This document shows, in pieces, positions 1 to 7,683 of a stretch of DNA of 10,674 bases. The notes below the pieces were generated by a model. It did no database searches, was not told the DNA's origin, and was given only the letters and a program-made list of their open reading frames with translations. Numbering within the stretch: position 1 is the first letter of the stretch; each line of letters starts with the position of its first letter. Source of the stretch: Euperipatoides rowelli (Eukaryota; Onychophora; Udeonychophora; Euonychophora; Peripatopsidae); assembly GCA_003024985.2 (NCBI GenBank), contig PXIH01S0021930.1; one strand, written 5' to 3'. Position numbers and translations under genes: made by a program.

Positions 1-77
1 GTAGTAGTAGTAGTAGTTGTAGTAGTAGTAGTAGTTGTAGTAGTAGTAGAACACTATGACATTATTTATTATTATTG
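1..77. repeat. GTA/GTT triplet microsatellite
   Basis: The window opens with about 16 GTA or GTT triplets (to about position 49), followed shortly by an ATT-rich stretch (64-75). Read on the minus strand this is ATT-type then TAC-type triplets lying about 420 bp beyond the stop of the LINE fragment at 496-1165. Because many LINEs end in short tandem tails, it may be the 3' tail of that element, but this is inference. The array continues off the left edge, so its full length is unknown. Confidence 0.9.
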
Positions 78-495
78 AATTAAACTCGAAGAATTAAACG
101 TTTTTGAAAACGTCAAGCCAAACATTTTTCCGTATTTTTTAATCTTTTCATCATTGATTTTAACTGAATTTCTTTAAACTTTGTTGTCTAATTTAATTCA
201 AGATTAAATAAACAGACTATTTTTAATTTTTACAACTGGATTTTTTTTATTATCAAATTTTCATTTAAATACCTTCAAATGTAATTACCTATATTGAAGT
301 TCAAGGTTCTTTACATTTGTAAATTTTTATAACATGAATAAAGAGCAGATGCAGCTTCATATAAAGATTATTGCTAGGCCAAAGGTCATCTCCTTTCAAA
401 AAGTCAAGTAGTTAAATTAGTCTTAAGACTTTTTCCACGTTAGTGATTAAATTGTATATTTAACTGATTATATTAATTGTGCAAATTGGGATTCA
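78..495. other. AT-rich stretch, possible 3' flank of the LINE
   Basis: No coding frame is supported here. The stretch lies downstream of the LINE stop codon when read on the minus strand, so it may be the element's 3' untranslated region. A short GC-richer patch around 376-396 (GGCCAAAGGTCATCTCC) stands out from the AT-rich surroundings and could be a conserved part of such a tail. The extent of the element here cannot be fixed from one copy. Confidence 0.4.
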
Positions 496-1165
496 TTATT
501 CAAGTATTTCGCCATTTTTTCCCTTAAATACTTGTAGAGAGGTTTGATTCACTATTTCTATTGGGAGACTATTTTACCATACATAATGCAATTACTAGTA
601 ATAAGGGAGAAAAAAAACCTATAGTAATTGCATTATGTATGGGAAGAAATAATTTCCAGCCATTCCCTCTAAGGTTATGATTGTTTCATTTGAAATTTTT
701 GGATATGATTGGTTATTTTTAAGATGGAATCATTTAGGAAATTGTAGGTATAGATTAAGTCATATATCTGACCTTCCTTTGGGACGGAACATACATTTTT
801 AATGTTGTAAGACTACTATTATAGGGTAAATCGTGTAATGAGGAAATCTTTTAGTATTTGCTCTAAAGTTTTAGTTTAGTTTGTTTTGGTATTTTTTTTA
901 CAGATATACTTCATCGCTATCGAGCAGTAAGAATGTAGGGGTTGTTGATACAAATTATAATGGGATTTAAAGGTAAGAGCATCAAGGCAATGGAAATTTT
1001 GCAAGATCATACCAATTATTTGTTTAGTTTTTGCATTAATCAGATGACTGAAACTTAAATTTTTGATCAATAATGATGCCCAGATCTTTATATTGTACAA
1101 CCCATTTTAGTGATGTACATCCCATAACCTGCTCTGTTTAACTTGCATTTCTGGTAGTATTCAAT
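496..1165 (-). pseudogene. Decayed LINE reverse transcriptase, C-terminal part (CR1/L2/jockey-like)
   Basis: The minus strand encodes, in changing frames, landmarks in the order expected for the end of a non-LTR retrotransposon polymerase. They are QKCKLNRAG (about 1160), KDLGIIIDQKFKF (about 1090), KQIIGMILQNFHCLDALTF (about 1030), LYQ then QPLHSYCS (about 940, resembling the family's RPHLEYCS), DLIYTYNFLND (about 740), TLRGNGWKLF (about 670), NSLP then VNQTSLQVFKG (about 560-520), and a TAA stop at 496-498. In the family this is the thumb and C-terminal domain after the catalytic palm. The palm with its YxDD-type motif is not visible, so the copy is 5'-truncated or too decayed upstream. Several frameshifts, in-frame stops and an inverted repeat at 577-642 interrupt it. 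It is a dead copy with no expected activity. The clade is not certain: CR1, L2 and jockey tails look alike at this depth. Confidence 0.85.
577..642. repeat. Perfect 21-bp inverted repeat inside the LINE tail
   Basis: The arm at 577-597 (CCATACATAATGCAATTACTA) reads identically on the opposite strand at 622-642. The 24-base loop is 598-621 and contains a run of eight or nine A. The left arm also overlaps a 12-bp palindrome, ATTACTAGTAAT (591-602). It lies where the LINE should encode the stretch before NSLP. It therefore looks like a local inverted duplication after insertion of the LINE, or a small foldback insertion. Arms are identical, while the LINE around them is heavily mutated, so the duplication is younger than the LINE copy. 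Confidence 0.9.
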
Positions 1166-1368
1166 TTTATTTAAAAACAACAACAACTCTATTAGAAGCA
1201 GTTTTTAAAAATATATGACAACAAAATGGGATAAGTAGCTTTTAATTATTTTTTACGATGTCATCTAATGTATATTCAATATGTTTGTACACGTGACCTC
1301 TGAGAGTGGAAATTTCAAAAAGAAAGAAGCTCAAAATTCAAAATGTATTCTTCGTGATTATTTACAGT

Positions 1369-1390
1369 TAACCCTAATCCTAACCCTAAA
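1369..1390. repeat. Interstitial telomere-like tract
   Basis: TAACCC TAATCC TAACCC TAAA is about three and a half units of the CCCTAA/TTAGGG telomere motif common to many animals, with one substitution. It is short and degenerate, so it is an interstitial trace rather than a chromosome end. Confidence 0.7.
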
Positions 1391-1974
1391 TAAATTCTGA
1401 TTTTTTTTTTTTTTTTGTAAGTTAATATTATAGTTTGCCTCATTATGCCTTATTTTAAATAAAAACTTTGGCTTGGATATTTAATATTAAAATTTCAGTT
1501 TTAAAAATATAAGGTTTATATCTACATAATTCAACTTATTTATTATATTCTGCAATGTGAAGGAGTTAAGTTCAACTGTTACTGAATCAACAACTATCAA
1601 AGTAGATTATAATTTTAAGAATATAAACCAATATATATAAGCAGCCTATAGTTATTAAATCAACATTTTTTGGTTTTCTTTAATGTTGCCACTTGTTTTT
1701 AAAAGGAATACGATACTTTTTTTTGTTCCTTTAAAAAAAAAAACCTTATTTTTAAGTATCTGGATATAATAAAATTGACCATTAACTTTAACCATTAATT
1801 TTAGGAATAAATATTTAATTCAAATTTTTTATTTCTACATCAAAGAGATGAAACAAGATTATGATCTAGAAAGTAGACTATTTAAAATACTTTGATATTT
1901 TTTATTAAAGGTCTAAGTCTACTAATATACTAACATCACTTTATATCTGGCCAAAGTAAAGAAGAAAAAAAAAG

Positions 1975-1991
1975 GGAGAGAGAGAGAGAGG
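1975..1991. repeat. GA dinucleotide microsatellite
   Basis: About eight GA units follow an A-rich purine tract (1958-1974). This is a simple repeat with no further signal. Confidence 0.85.
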
Positions 1992-2984
1992 CTTGCATGT
2001 TAAGTGCTATTAGAAGTATTCAAACTGTATGCGAGGTTAATGAAATTTTCATGTTAAATGCAAGAAGATTTTAAGACAATGCAAGGGCTTCTCCATCTTT
2101 CTCTCACTACTCGCTAGTAAAATGAAGCAAAGCAGAACATTATTAACCCTTAAGATTCTGTATAGTCTGTTTCATAGATCTTCAATCCATACAGAATATA
2201 AATAGCCAATATCTGCAAGCATATAATCACCTGTAATTCTACAACTAATGTAGCAAACTGAATGAAAAATATTACAAGTTTTATCAATGTTTAACACTTT
2301 CAGTCAGTATATACTACAGTCTATGTTTTAATATTCCATTATATTTTATAACCCTTTATTATGCACTGCATAGAATAACTCTTTGTAAATTGTATAACCT
2401 TTTTTGATATAAAAATCAACTCTGATATAATGTGAACATTATAGCTTGGATTATTTTTAGAGATCATAAGCGTGAATAATGAAATGAGCAAAGATAAAAT
2501 TAAAGGACTATCATACTCCTCCTACAACATCCATCTAAAAAATGTCCAGTTATTTTCAGAGTCAATATTCAGATATTGTCACAGTTGTCCATGTTCAGAT
2601 ATCTCATTGTCATCAGGTGGATTCACAATTTGGCAGACTGAATGAGTCGTGGTGGCCCGCACAACATTTGAAAGTAATAAACCAAATGTCAAGTGGCATA
2701 CTAGTCAGAAAAGGTTTGTCATCCCTGATTTAAAACAGCATGTAGATGTTTATCCTAAAATCAAAGAACCCAAATAGTGTTACATCATATGTTCATGTGA
2801 CCTAAATTATGAACAGTATATATTGTACATACATAAACACAGTATAGTTAATTCTCAATTTAAATGGACTTAATTTACATGTTTTTTTTTAATAACATGA
2901 CTTAAGAGTTACTGCCACTTTTTAATTTACATGATCATTCGTTCGAAATAACATTGTTCTCATTACAGGCATAATTCACTAAAA

Positions 2985-3290
2985 CAGCAGGTTTGGTTCC
3001 AAACACCGTCGTAAAGAGAATATCACTGTAAAGTGAATCATAAGCTGTCGTAAAGAGAATATCACTGTAAAGTGAATCCTAAGCTGTCGTAAAGAGAATA
3101 TCACTGTAAAGTGAATCCTAAGCCGTCGTAAAGAGAATATCACTGTAAAGTGAATCATAAGCCGTCGTAAAGAGAATATCACTNTCACTGTAAAGTGAAT
3201 CATAAGCCGTCGTAAAGAGAATATCACTATAAAGTGAATCATAAGCCGTCGTAAAGAGAATATCACTGTAAAGTGAATCCTAAGCCCTTT
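2985..3290. repeat. 39-bp satellite array, seven units plus a partial
   Basis: GTCGTAAAGAGAAT starts at 3008, 3047, 3086, 3125, 3164, 3209 and 3248. The period is exactly 39 bp except for one 45-bp step holding an ambiguous base at 3184. Units differ at only a few sites (CTAAG or ATAAG, GCT or GCC, CTGTAA or CTATAA). Each unit contains the imperfect palindrome TCACTGTAAAGTGA. It also contains two related halves, CGTAAAGAGAAT and TGTAAAGTGAAT, 17 bp apart, which suggests the unit itself arose by duplication. Because 39 is divisible by three, the minus strand shows a long open frame of 13-residue repeats (3350 to 2979, RRLMIHFTVIFSL-like). I see no reason to think it is a gene. Confidence 0.95.
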
Positions 3291-3480
3291 TTCTCCTAGA
3301 AGCCTTAAAACACATTGATAATCAACTTTCATATACTGAATTAAATGCACAAGAGTGCTAGGTTTGGAAAAATTTAAGCAAAAAGTAAGAAAAGACTTGT
3401 ACTGTATAATAAAAATGTCAATATTATTATTTATGCCAAAAGAAATGTTAAAAAAAATGTATTAAATGAAAAAGACAAGT

Positions 3481-3624
3481 GCTGTATTAGCAAAGCGTTG
3501 TATTAGTGAAGCACCATAATATCAAATCAATGTAATAGCAAAGCAAAACACCATATTAAAGTGTTGTATTAGCAAAGTGCTGTATTAGCAAAGCATCATG
3601 TTAGCCAAGTGCCACAAAGCAAGG
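3481..3624. repeat. 16-bp minisatellite, eight or nine degenerate units
   Basis: Units begin at 3481, 3497, 3513, 3529, 3545 (18 bp), 3563, 3579 and 3595, with a ragged end near 3624. The clearest copies are GCTGTATTAGCAAAGC (3481 and 3579). Middle units have diverged to forms such as ACCATAATATCAAATC. The spacing remains 16 bp despite the sequence drift, so this is an old tandem array. The motif resembles the GTCGTAAAGAGAAT core of the 39-bp array 200 bp upstream. Confidence 0.85.
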
Positions 3625-4190
3625 TATTGTGGTATATACAGTATACAGAAGCCCATTTTTCAAATGGTGCACTGAAATGTGATAAATTATTTCATACAAA
3701 TCAGTGAATTGTCAATCCTTTATTCCTAAATATTAAAAAAAAAATTGCTATTTTAATCGTTAATTTTTAATGTTTCATTCTTGTTACATTTTAAAAATCA
3801 ATTAATTACTATTTATAATTTTTATAGAACCTTTCTCCTCTACACATAATGATAGCTTATGGGCATACAAACCAATGTCGAAGATCATATAAATATCCTT
3901 CTACAATCGTATATACATTATAGCGATTATAACTTAATTGTAATCTTGAATTTAAAAGTTAAATTAAACTTTTCAAGCAAATAATTAGGTTTTAAATTAA
4001 GTAATTTATTTATTTTGAAACAATTGGACCTTTCAGGTTTTATGGTCATTAAATCAAATTGGTATTAATGTCACCAAATCAACACTTTTCTGCTTAAAGA
4101 AAAAAAAATAACCCCTGACGTTTATTTCTTCAGCAATAGGTTGACATCGGATGAAATTACCACCTGACCATGTTTCCTACAAAACTGGCT
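3625..4190. other. AT-rich spacer
   Basis: No gene or repeat family is recognised between the 16-bp array and the inverted-repeat element. It holds only A and T runs. Confidence 0.5.
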
Positions 4191-4239
4191 TAAGCCCTCC
4201 CCCTATACACACAACAATTTATCTGAAGATCCGGTCTGA
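4191..4239 (+). repeat. Left terminal inverted repeat
   Basis: It starts TAAGCCCTCC and ends GATCCGGTCTGA. It pairs with 4935-4979 on the other strand. Differences are concentrated in the first 15 bases after AGCCC and in AAG versus TTG before ATCCGG. Confidence 0.85.
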
Positions 4240-4490
4240 CCGTTAATCATTGACAAGTTTGACAACCTGATCTGAAAATGCCTTCCATAAACACAATGAT
4301 ATATCGACAGACAAATAACACATGACCATTGTCTTGTCAGAGAAGACTTATTTAATAAATAGAAATGCACCCAAGAAAAAGGGGCTATAGCAATCGCTAT
4401 TATTAATGACATAGATTCTTAGCTAATAAGTAAGAAAAAGATTTAAAAAAAATATCATTTACAATCATATATTTATTAAGAGGACTATTT

Positions 4491-4506
4491 CTCTCTCTCT
4501 CTCTCT
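4491..4506. repeat. CT dinucleotide microsatellite
   Basis: Eight CT units lie inside the interior of the inverted-repeat element. A second short CT tract is at 4581-4588. Confidence 0.85.
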
Positions 4507-4934
4507 TCGTTATTTAAGAGGAAAAATCCTCAAAACTTTATTAACACACTTTTGTATTAAAAAAAAGTTTTTAACTAAATCTCTCTCTTAGTAAACAATT
4601 GCCTATCGTTTTATAAAGTTTGAAACATTAAATATCTTGTAATTTATTATAAACTCTTATTGATTTGCCATAAATTTAATATAAATTTAATTTTTCAAGT
4701 CTAATAGTGTCTTTGGGAATTGCGTTGTGTAATGAACAATTGTTTTCTTTGTGTAGATCGTTGTTATCGTATAAATGACAAGCGACCAAACCATACACTA
4801 TCAAACATATCGCTCCAGGAGATTTCAGACCGAGTCGTTTAGCAATGCTAAATGACCACAGACACGATTGTGTTGTAGCAATTTGTTTACAGACGGGCCC
4901 ATACACACAACGATCTAACTTTCAAACCTCACCC

Positions 4935-4979
4935 TCAGACCGGATCAACAGATAAATTGTTGTGTGAATGGTGGGCTTA
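4935..4979 (-). repeat. Right terminal inverted repeat
   Basis: The reverse complement begins TAAGCCCACC and ends GATCCGGTCTGA. It is the partner of 4191-4239. About four bases are missing relative to the left arm near the tip. Confidence 0.85.
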
Positions 4980-5500
4980 TGATATGCTTCAAAACCATAG
5001 CCCTCTGCCACCAGCCAAACAACTACACCCTGCTAATCCAAAATACAATGTACCTAATATAAATCATCAAAAAATATAGCCTAAATAACCATTTTGTTTA
5101 AAACACATGAATCAATATATGCAAAAATTTGGTTCACAGTATTAAAACTTAAAGGTGTGTTCGTCAATAGCTAACTTTTTTAATTATTTAAACTATTTGA
5201 TACTTTTTCGTTCGTCATTAAGCTCATGAAATTAACTTGAATGTTTGTCATTAAAAAAATCTTGTTCATTTCGTTAGTTTAGTTTCTAACTTTTTAACCC
5301 TGCTCGAGAAGTGAGTTACTTTGAGAGGTTTGGTTTTCATAATGGCGGGCAAAAAATGTTATCATTGCTTGAATTTGCTTCAACTTGGATTTATTAAAGA
5401 GATTGAAATTATGTAAAAGCAGAGTGATTATAATATCTTAGATGATGAGGTGGCGATAATTTTTCATTTTAATCATCTGCAATCCTAAATCATGATTTTT
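4980..5500. other. AT-rich region with loosely repeated GTTCGTCATTAA motifs and a short ATG frame
   Basis: Between 5155 and 5300 the motif TTCGTCA, or close forms, recurs (TTCGTCAATAG, TTCGTCATTAA, TTTGTCATTAA, TTCATTTCGTTAG). TAGCTAACTTTTTTAA and TTCTAACTTTTTAACC form a weak direct repeat about 120 bp apart. Downstream, ATGGCGGGCAAAAAATG (5342) opens a frame of about 24 codons with a CxxC pair (MAGKKCYHCLNLLQLG) before a stop at 5414-5416. A gene start or decayed transposase N-terminus is possible, but nothing downstream supports it. Confidence 0.3.
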
Positions 5501-5516
5501 ACATTAATTTTTTTTT

Positions 5517-5541
5517 GGGGGGTGGGAGTGGGGGGGGGGGG
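5517..5541 (+). repeat. G-rich run with G-quadruplex-type pattern
   Basis: G runs of 6, 3 and 12 are separated by one to three bases (T, AGT) and follow a T run on the same strand. Four tracts of at least three G with loops of one to seven bases can be drawn, which is the usual quadruplex rule. Whether it folds is not shown. Confidence 0.6.
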
Positions 5542-6802
5542 ATACATTGATTTTAAATACCCGTAAGTAAGGCTACACAAGTATTTACCTGAAAGGATTA
5601 ATGCTGTAATTTTAAAATGCTAGTCTTTGTAAAACAATCTTCAATACAAACATTTTTTTTTTTTTTCATTTTATTAATAATTTAGAATTTCATCTTCAAT
5701 TGCCATCGGAATTATTGTTGCATAAAAGCATACTAAACTATTTTATTATGCTCGAGTACTTTGTACTCAGAAAGGGCTAACTTTGATCATGAGTTTGTCT
5801 ATAAAATTAAATATTCACGTGACCAGGTATAAATGAAACACACTGAAAAAATCACGAGAGTCTAAAATGCGCTTATATAAGTATCATTTTAATCAATTGT
5901 GCATGTACAGTTGTGATGGCTAGCAGCTTTATTTTTGGTATTTAGAGTCCTAATTTTACCCTAACCCTGAACCCTAACTCCAACTACGTGTTAAACTCAC
6001 TTTTCCCCAACCCTATGATGATGAAGGAGTGAAATAATCTTTTTTTGATCAATTTCTATATGTTTGATCCAATTTCCGTTAATTTAAGGTAATGACAAAA
6101 ATATATGTGCAGATGTCAAAAACGCGGTAGAAATGTATATTATACAAGCGTGTTTTAGAATCTCTTAAAAAATCTAATGCCTTAAATAGGATAATTTTAA
6201 AAATATTTTAGATATTGTTGAAATTTATGTTATAAAATTTTGTACAATGTCTATATTTTTTTTTTTTCTGTTTCATATTTTTACATAGTATCCAGGGACA
6301 AAGAATAATGGCTTCCATTTGCAATACATACTAGCTCTTTAATATCATAAACAATTCATCTGTTATTGATCATTGATCTATTTTTATTTATAACAATCAA
6401 TAAATTATTTGGATTATTAATGTCCATTTTATTGCCTCTCCTTAATAATATCTTTAAAAGCACTTGAAGTAGGTAATTGATCGCATTCTGGCCATGAGAG
6501 TGTGAAAGTTCTCACTGTAACATAAATCCTACACCTGATTTAGCCAGGTCAGTAAAAGAAATTGCCATCAGACAAAAGCTTGACCCAAAATAATTTATAA
6601 TTTATCATTAGGCTAATTTTATTATTTGAAAAATAAAATAATTACTATATGATGAATTGAGTAATGTACAAGCAAAGAAATAAACTTATTTAGCAAATTA
6701 TTATTAAAGGAAATACTAATTAAGCCTATTCTTTTATTATTTATTTATAAATTCAATTTTTAAAAGTGCCTTTAAAAGGAAAATAAAATAAGTGTGAGTT
6801 GA
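5542..6802. other. AT-rich DNA without a recognisable gene
   Basis: It holds homopolymer T runs (5651-5666, 6258-6269), the small perfect inverted repeat GAGTAC-TTT-GTACTC near 5754, and the telomere-like tract at 5957-5981. No reading frame of interest is seen on either strand. Confidence 0.6.
5957..5981. repeat. Second interstitial telomere-like tract
   Basis: TACCCTAACCCTGAACCCTAAC comprises about three and a half degenerate CCCTAA units. It has the same polarity as the tract at 1369-1390. Confidence 0.65.
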
Positions 6803-6804
6803 TA

Positions 6805-6871
6805 GAAAATGGGGTGCTGGGGGGGGGGGATCCGGTCATTTCAAGATGGTGGCAGTTTCGGTTCCTGTCAC
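6805..6871 (+). repeat. Left terminal inverted repeat
   Basis: It runs from GAAAATGGGG to CCTGTCAC and contains an 11-G run (6819-6829) that is absent from the partner arm, so the G run expanded after insertion. Confidence 0.8.
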
Positions 6872-6911
6872 ATGACTTCTTGTTCCTGTCATATGACTTC
6901 CGTTTCCTGTT
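6861..6911 (+). repeat. 21-bp tandem repeat with E-box-like palindromes
   Basis: GTTCCTGTC starts at 6861 and 6882, with TTTCCTGT at 6903, giving a 21-bp period over two and a half units. The first two units contain GTCACATGAC and GTCATATGAC. Both carry a CANNTG core, and the second is a perfect 10-bp palindrome. Such sites can bind bHLH factors in animals, but function here is not shown. Confidence 0.75.
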
Positions 6912-6952
6912 TAAGCTCCTTCCTCTACCATTGTCAGGAATCCCAAAAACAG

Positions 6953-7000
6953 CCAATCAGAGTCGGCTTGCATTCTATCTTCAAGCTGACCTCTGATTGG
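6953..7000. repeat. Inverted pair of CCAATCAGAG motifs
   Basis: CCAATCAGAG (6953-6962) is mirrored by CTCTGATTGG (6991-7000) with a 28-base loop. The left copy, in the context AGCCAATCAG, matches the NF-Y CCAAT-box consensus well. It could be a subterminal foldback of the transposon, a promoter-like site, or both. Confidence 0.7.
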
Positions 7001-7048
7001 ATGTTTTATTTATTTGTTTATTTATTTATGCTTTAATGTTTAATTTGA

Positions 7049-7172
7049 AGTTAGGGTCAGTGTGCGGTTAAGGTTAGAGCTCCTTTAATTTGCTATCATA
7101 TTCATGTGGGAGTTTGGGTCAGTGTTCAGTTAAGATTAGTAGATCGTCTAATAGGCTGCATGATAATGGTAG
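7049..7172 (+). repeat. 62-bp tandem duplication with TTAGGG-like motifs
   Basis: AGTTAGGGTCAGTGTGCGGT (7049) and AGTTTGGGTCAGTGTTCAGT (7111) head two units 62 bp apart. The first 29 bases match at about 25 positions, and the rest matches only weakly. It lies inside the 451-bp element. Confidence 0.7.
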
Positions 7173-7191
7173 GTCTGAAATCCAGACACTA

Positions 7192-7255
7192 GTGACAAGA
7201 ACCAGAAGTGCTACCATCTTGAAAAGACCCAGATCTGCCCAGAACTCCCATTTTA
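7192..7255 (-). repeat. Right terminal inverted repeat
   Basis: The reverse complement runs from TAAAATGGGA to CTTGTCAC and shares the TTTCAAGATGGT core with the left arm. Confidence 0.8.
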
Positions 7256-7350
7256 TAGCTACTATCGTGCAACACCATGAAATATATTTTGCATTGTTGA
7301 GTTTGTGAAATAAAATTACTCTAAATTACTCTAAGTTTTAGAAAAGAACA

Positions 7351-7447
7351 AACATGTGATCTATTACATCATCTTAAACAGAAATCAAAGTAAAAACCAG
7401 CTGTTTGCTTTGATTTCTGTTTAAGATGATGTAATTGATCGCATGTT
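7351..7447. repeat. Long near-perfect hairpin (40-bp arms, 17-base loop)
   Basis: Arms are 7351-7390 and 7408-7447. Their reverse complements differ at only two positions (T/C in AACATGYG and T/A in GATCWATT). The loop 7391-7407 is itself partly self-complementary (AAACCAGCTGTTT). The innermost 28 bp of the stem is perfectly paired. If transcribed it would give a long stem, but the almost perfect pairing is more typical of a foldback transposon remnant or a recent inverted duplication than of a conserved microRNA precursor. No promoter or second copy is visible. Confidence 0.92.
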
Positions 7448-7683
7448 AATTATTTTTTAACATTGTATAAAACTTAGATTTTTTTACACCTTTTAAATGA
7501 AATAAAAAAAAATTATGAATTAAACATACAGTTTTTTGGCAAAATATGTCTAAATTGAAAGCCATGAATTAGTATAGATTAATTAATTAATAATAATTTT
7601 AAAAAAAACTAAATTTTCAAAATTGAAAATAGCATGTCAAAATCCCTGTTTTAAGAAATACTCAAACATTAAAAAAAAAATGT
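7448..7683. other. AT-rich spacer with A runs
   Basis: No coding or structural signal is seen apart from A and T homopolymers and TTAATTAATTAATAATAATT (7579-7598). Confidence 0.5.

Larger units (their letters stand above)
1166..2980. other. AT-rich DNA without a recognisable gene
   Basis: No convincing coding region, RNA gene or transposon protein was seen. It holds homopolymer runs (T at 1401-1416, A at 1733-1743, T at 2882-2890), a telomere-like tract at 1369-1390 and a GA microsatellite at 1975-1991. A short inverted repeat of 9-bp arms is at 2155-2163 and 2189-2197 (ATTCTGTAT with ATACAGAAT). The 63-codon frame at 2542-2733 has no recognisable motif and is probably chance. Confidence 0.6.
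4191..4979. mobile_element. Putative non-autonomous DNA transposon with 45-bp terminal inverted repeats
   Basis: The left end (4193-4239) and the reverse complement of the right end (4935-4977) match closely. Both begin AGCCC, then share ACACAACAATTTATCTG, then GATCCGGTCTGA. TA lies just outside each AGCCC end (4191-4192 and 4978-4979), as for a TA target duplication of the Tc1/mariner type. The alternative of TTAA on the left and TTAT on the right (piggyBac type) cannot be excluded. The 0.7 kb interior has no transposase motif. It contains a third, shortened copy of the end motif in left-end orientation (CATACACACAACGATCT near 4900), a related TAGATCGTTGT near 4754, and a short palindrome, TTTAGC-AAT-GCTAAA, at 4838-4852. 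This suggests nested or rearranged ends. Minus-strand frames of 69 codons (4203-4412) and 76 codons (4676-4906) lie within it and match nothing I know. Confidence 0.75.
6803..7257. mobile_element. Putative 451-bp MITE-like element with about 65-bp terminal inverted repeats
   Basis: The left end (6805-6871) and the reverse complement of the right end (7255 to 7192) align along their whole length. Both have AAAATGGG, then CTGGG, GATC, GGTC, TTTCAAGATGGT, GCA, GGTTC and TTGTCAC or CTGTCAC. TA lies just outside each end (6803-6804 and 7256-7257), as expected for Tc1/mariner-type target duplication. The interior is GC-richer than the rest of the window. It holds a 21-bp tandem repeat with GTCACATGAC and GTCATATGAC, a CCAATCAGAG inverted pair and a 62-bp tandem duplication. 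No transposase is encoded, and reading frames of 65 to 75 codons on both strands (6753-6956, 6799-6996, 6809-7036, 7090-7308) look incidental. Divergence between the ends suggests an old insertion. Confidence 0.75.

Noticed and set aside
2542-2733. 63-codon plus-strand frame as a small gene
   Set aside because: No motif, splice context or similarity is visible, and its length is within chance expectation.
2979-3350. 123-codon minus-strand frame as a repeat protein gene
   Set aside because: It exists only because the satellite period is 39 bp, a multiple of three. There is no recognisable domain, and the N at 3184 interrupts it.
4203-4906. Two minus-strand frames of 69 and 76 codons as genes
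   Set aside because: Both lie within the inverted-repeat element and show no known motif or sign of coding structure.
6461-6600. tRNA-derived SINE, suggested by small hairpins such as ACCTG...CAGGT
   Set aside because: No A-box and B-box pair or cloverleaf could be drawn.
6753-7308. Four overlapping frames of 65 to 75 codons on both strands
   Set aside because: They overlap each other in and around a terminal-inverted-repeat element. The absence of stops reflects its higher GC content.
6473-7444. Shared 14-mer GTAATTGATCGCAT at 6473-6486 and 7431-7444 as a dispersed repeat
   Set aside because: The match does not extend on either side, and one such coincidence is plausible in 10 kb of AT-rich DNA.
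7351-7447. MicroRNA precursor
   Set aside because: The stem is almost perfectly paired without the usual mismatches. There is no evidence of conservation or expression, so it is kept only as a hairpin.
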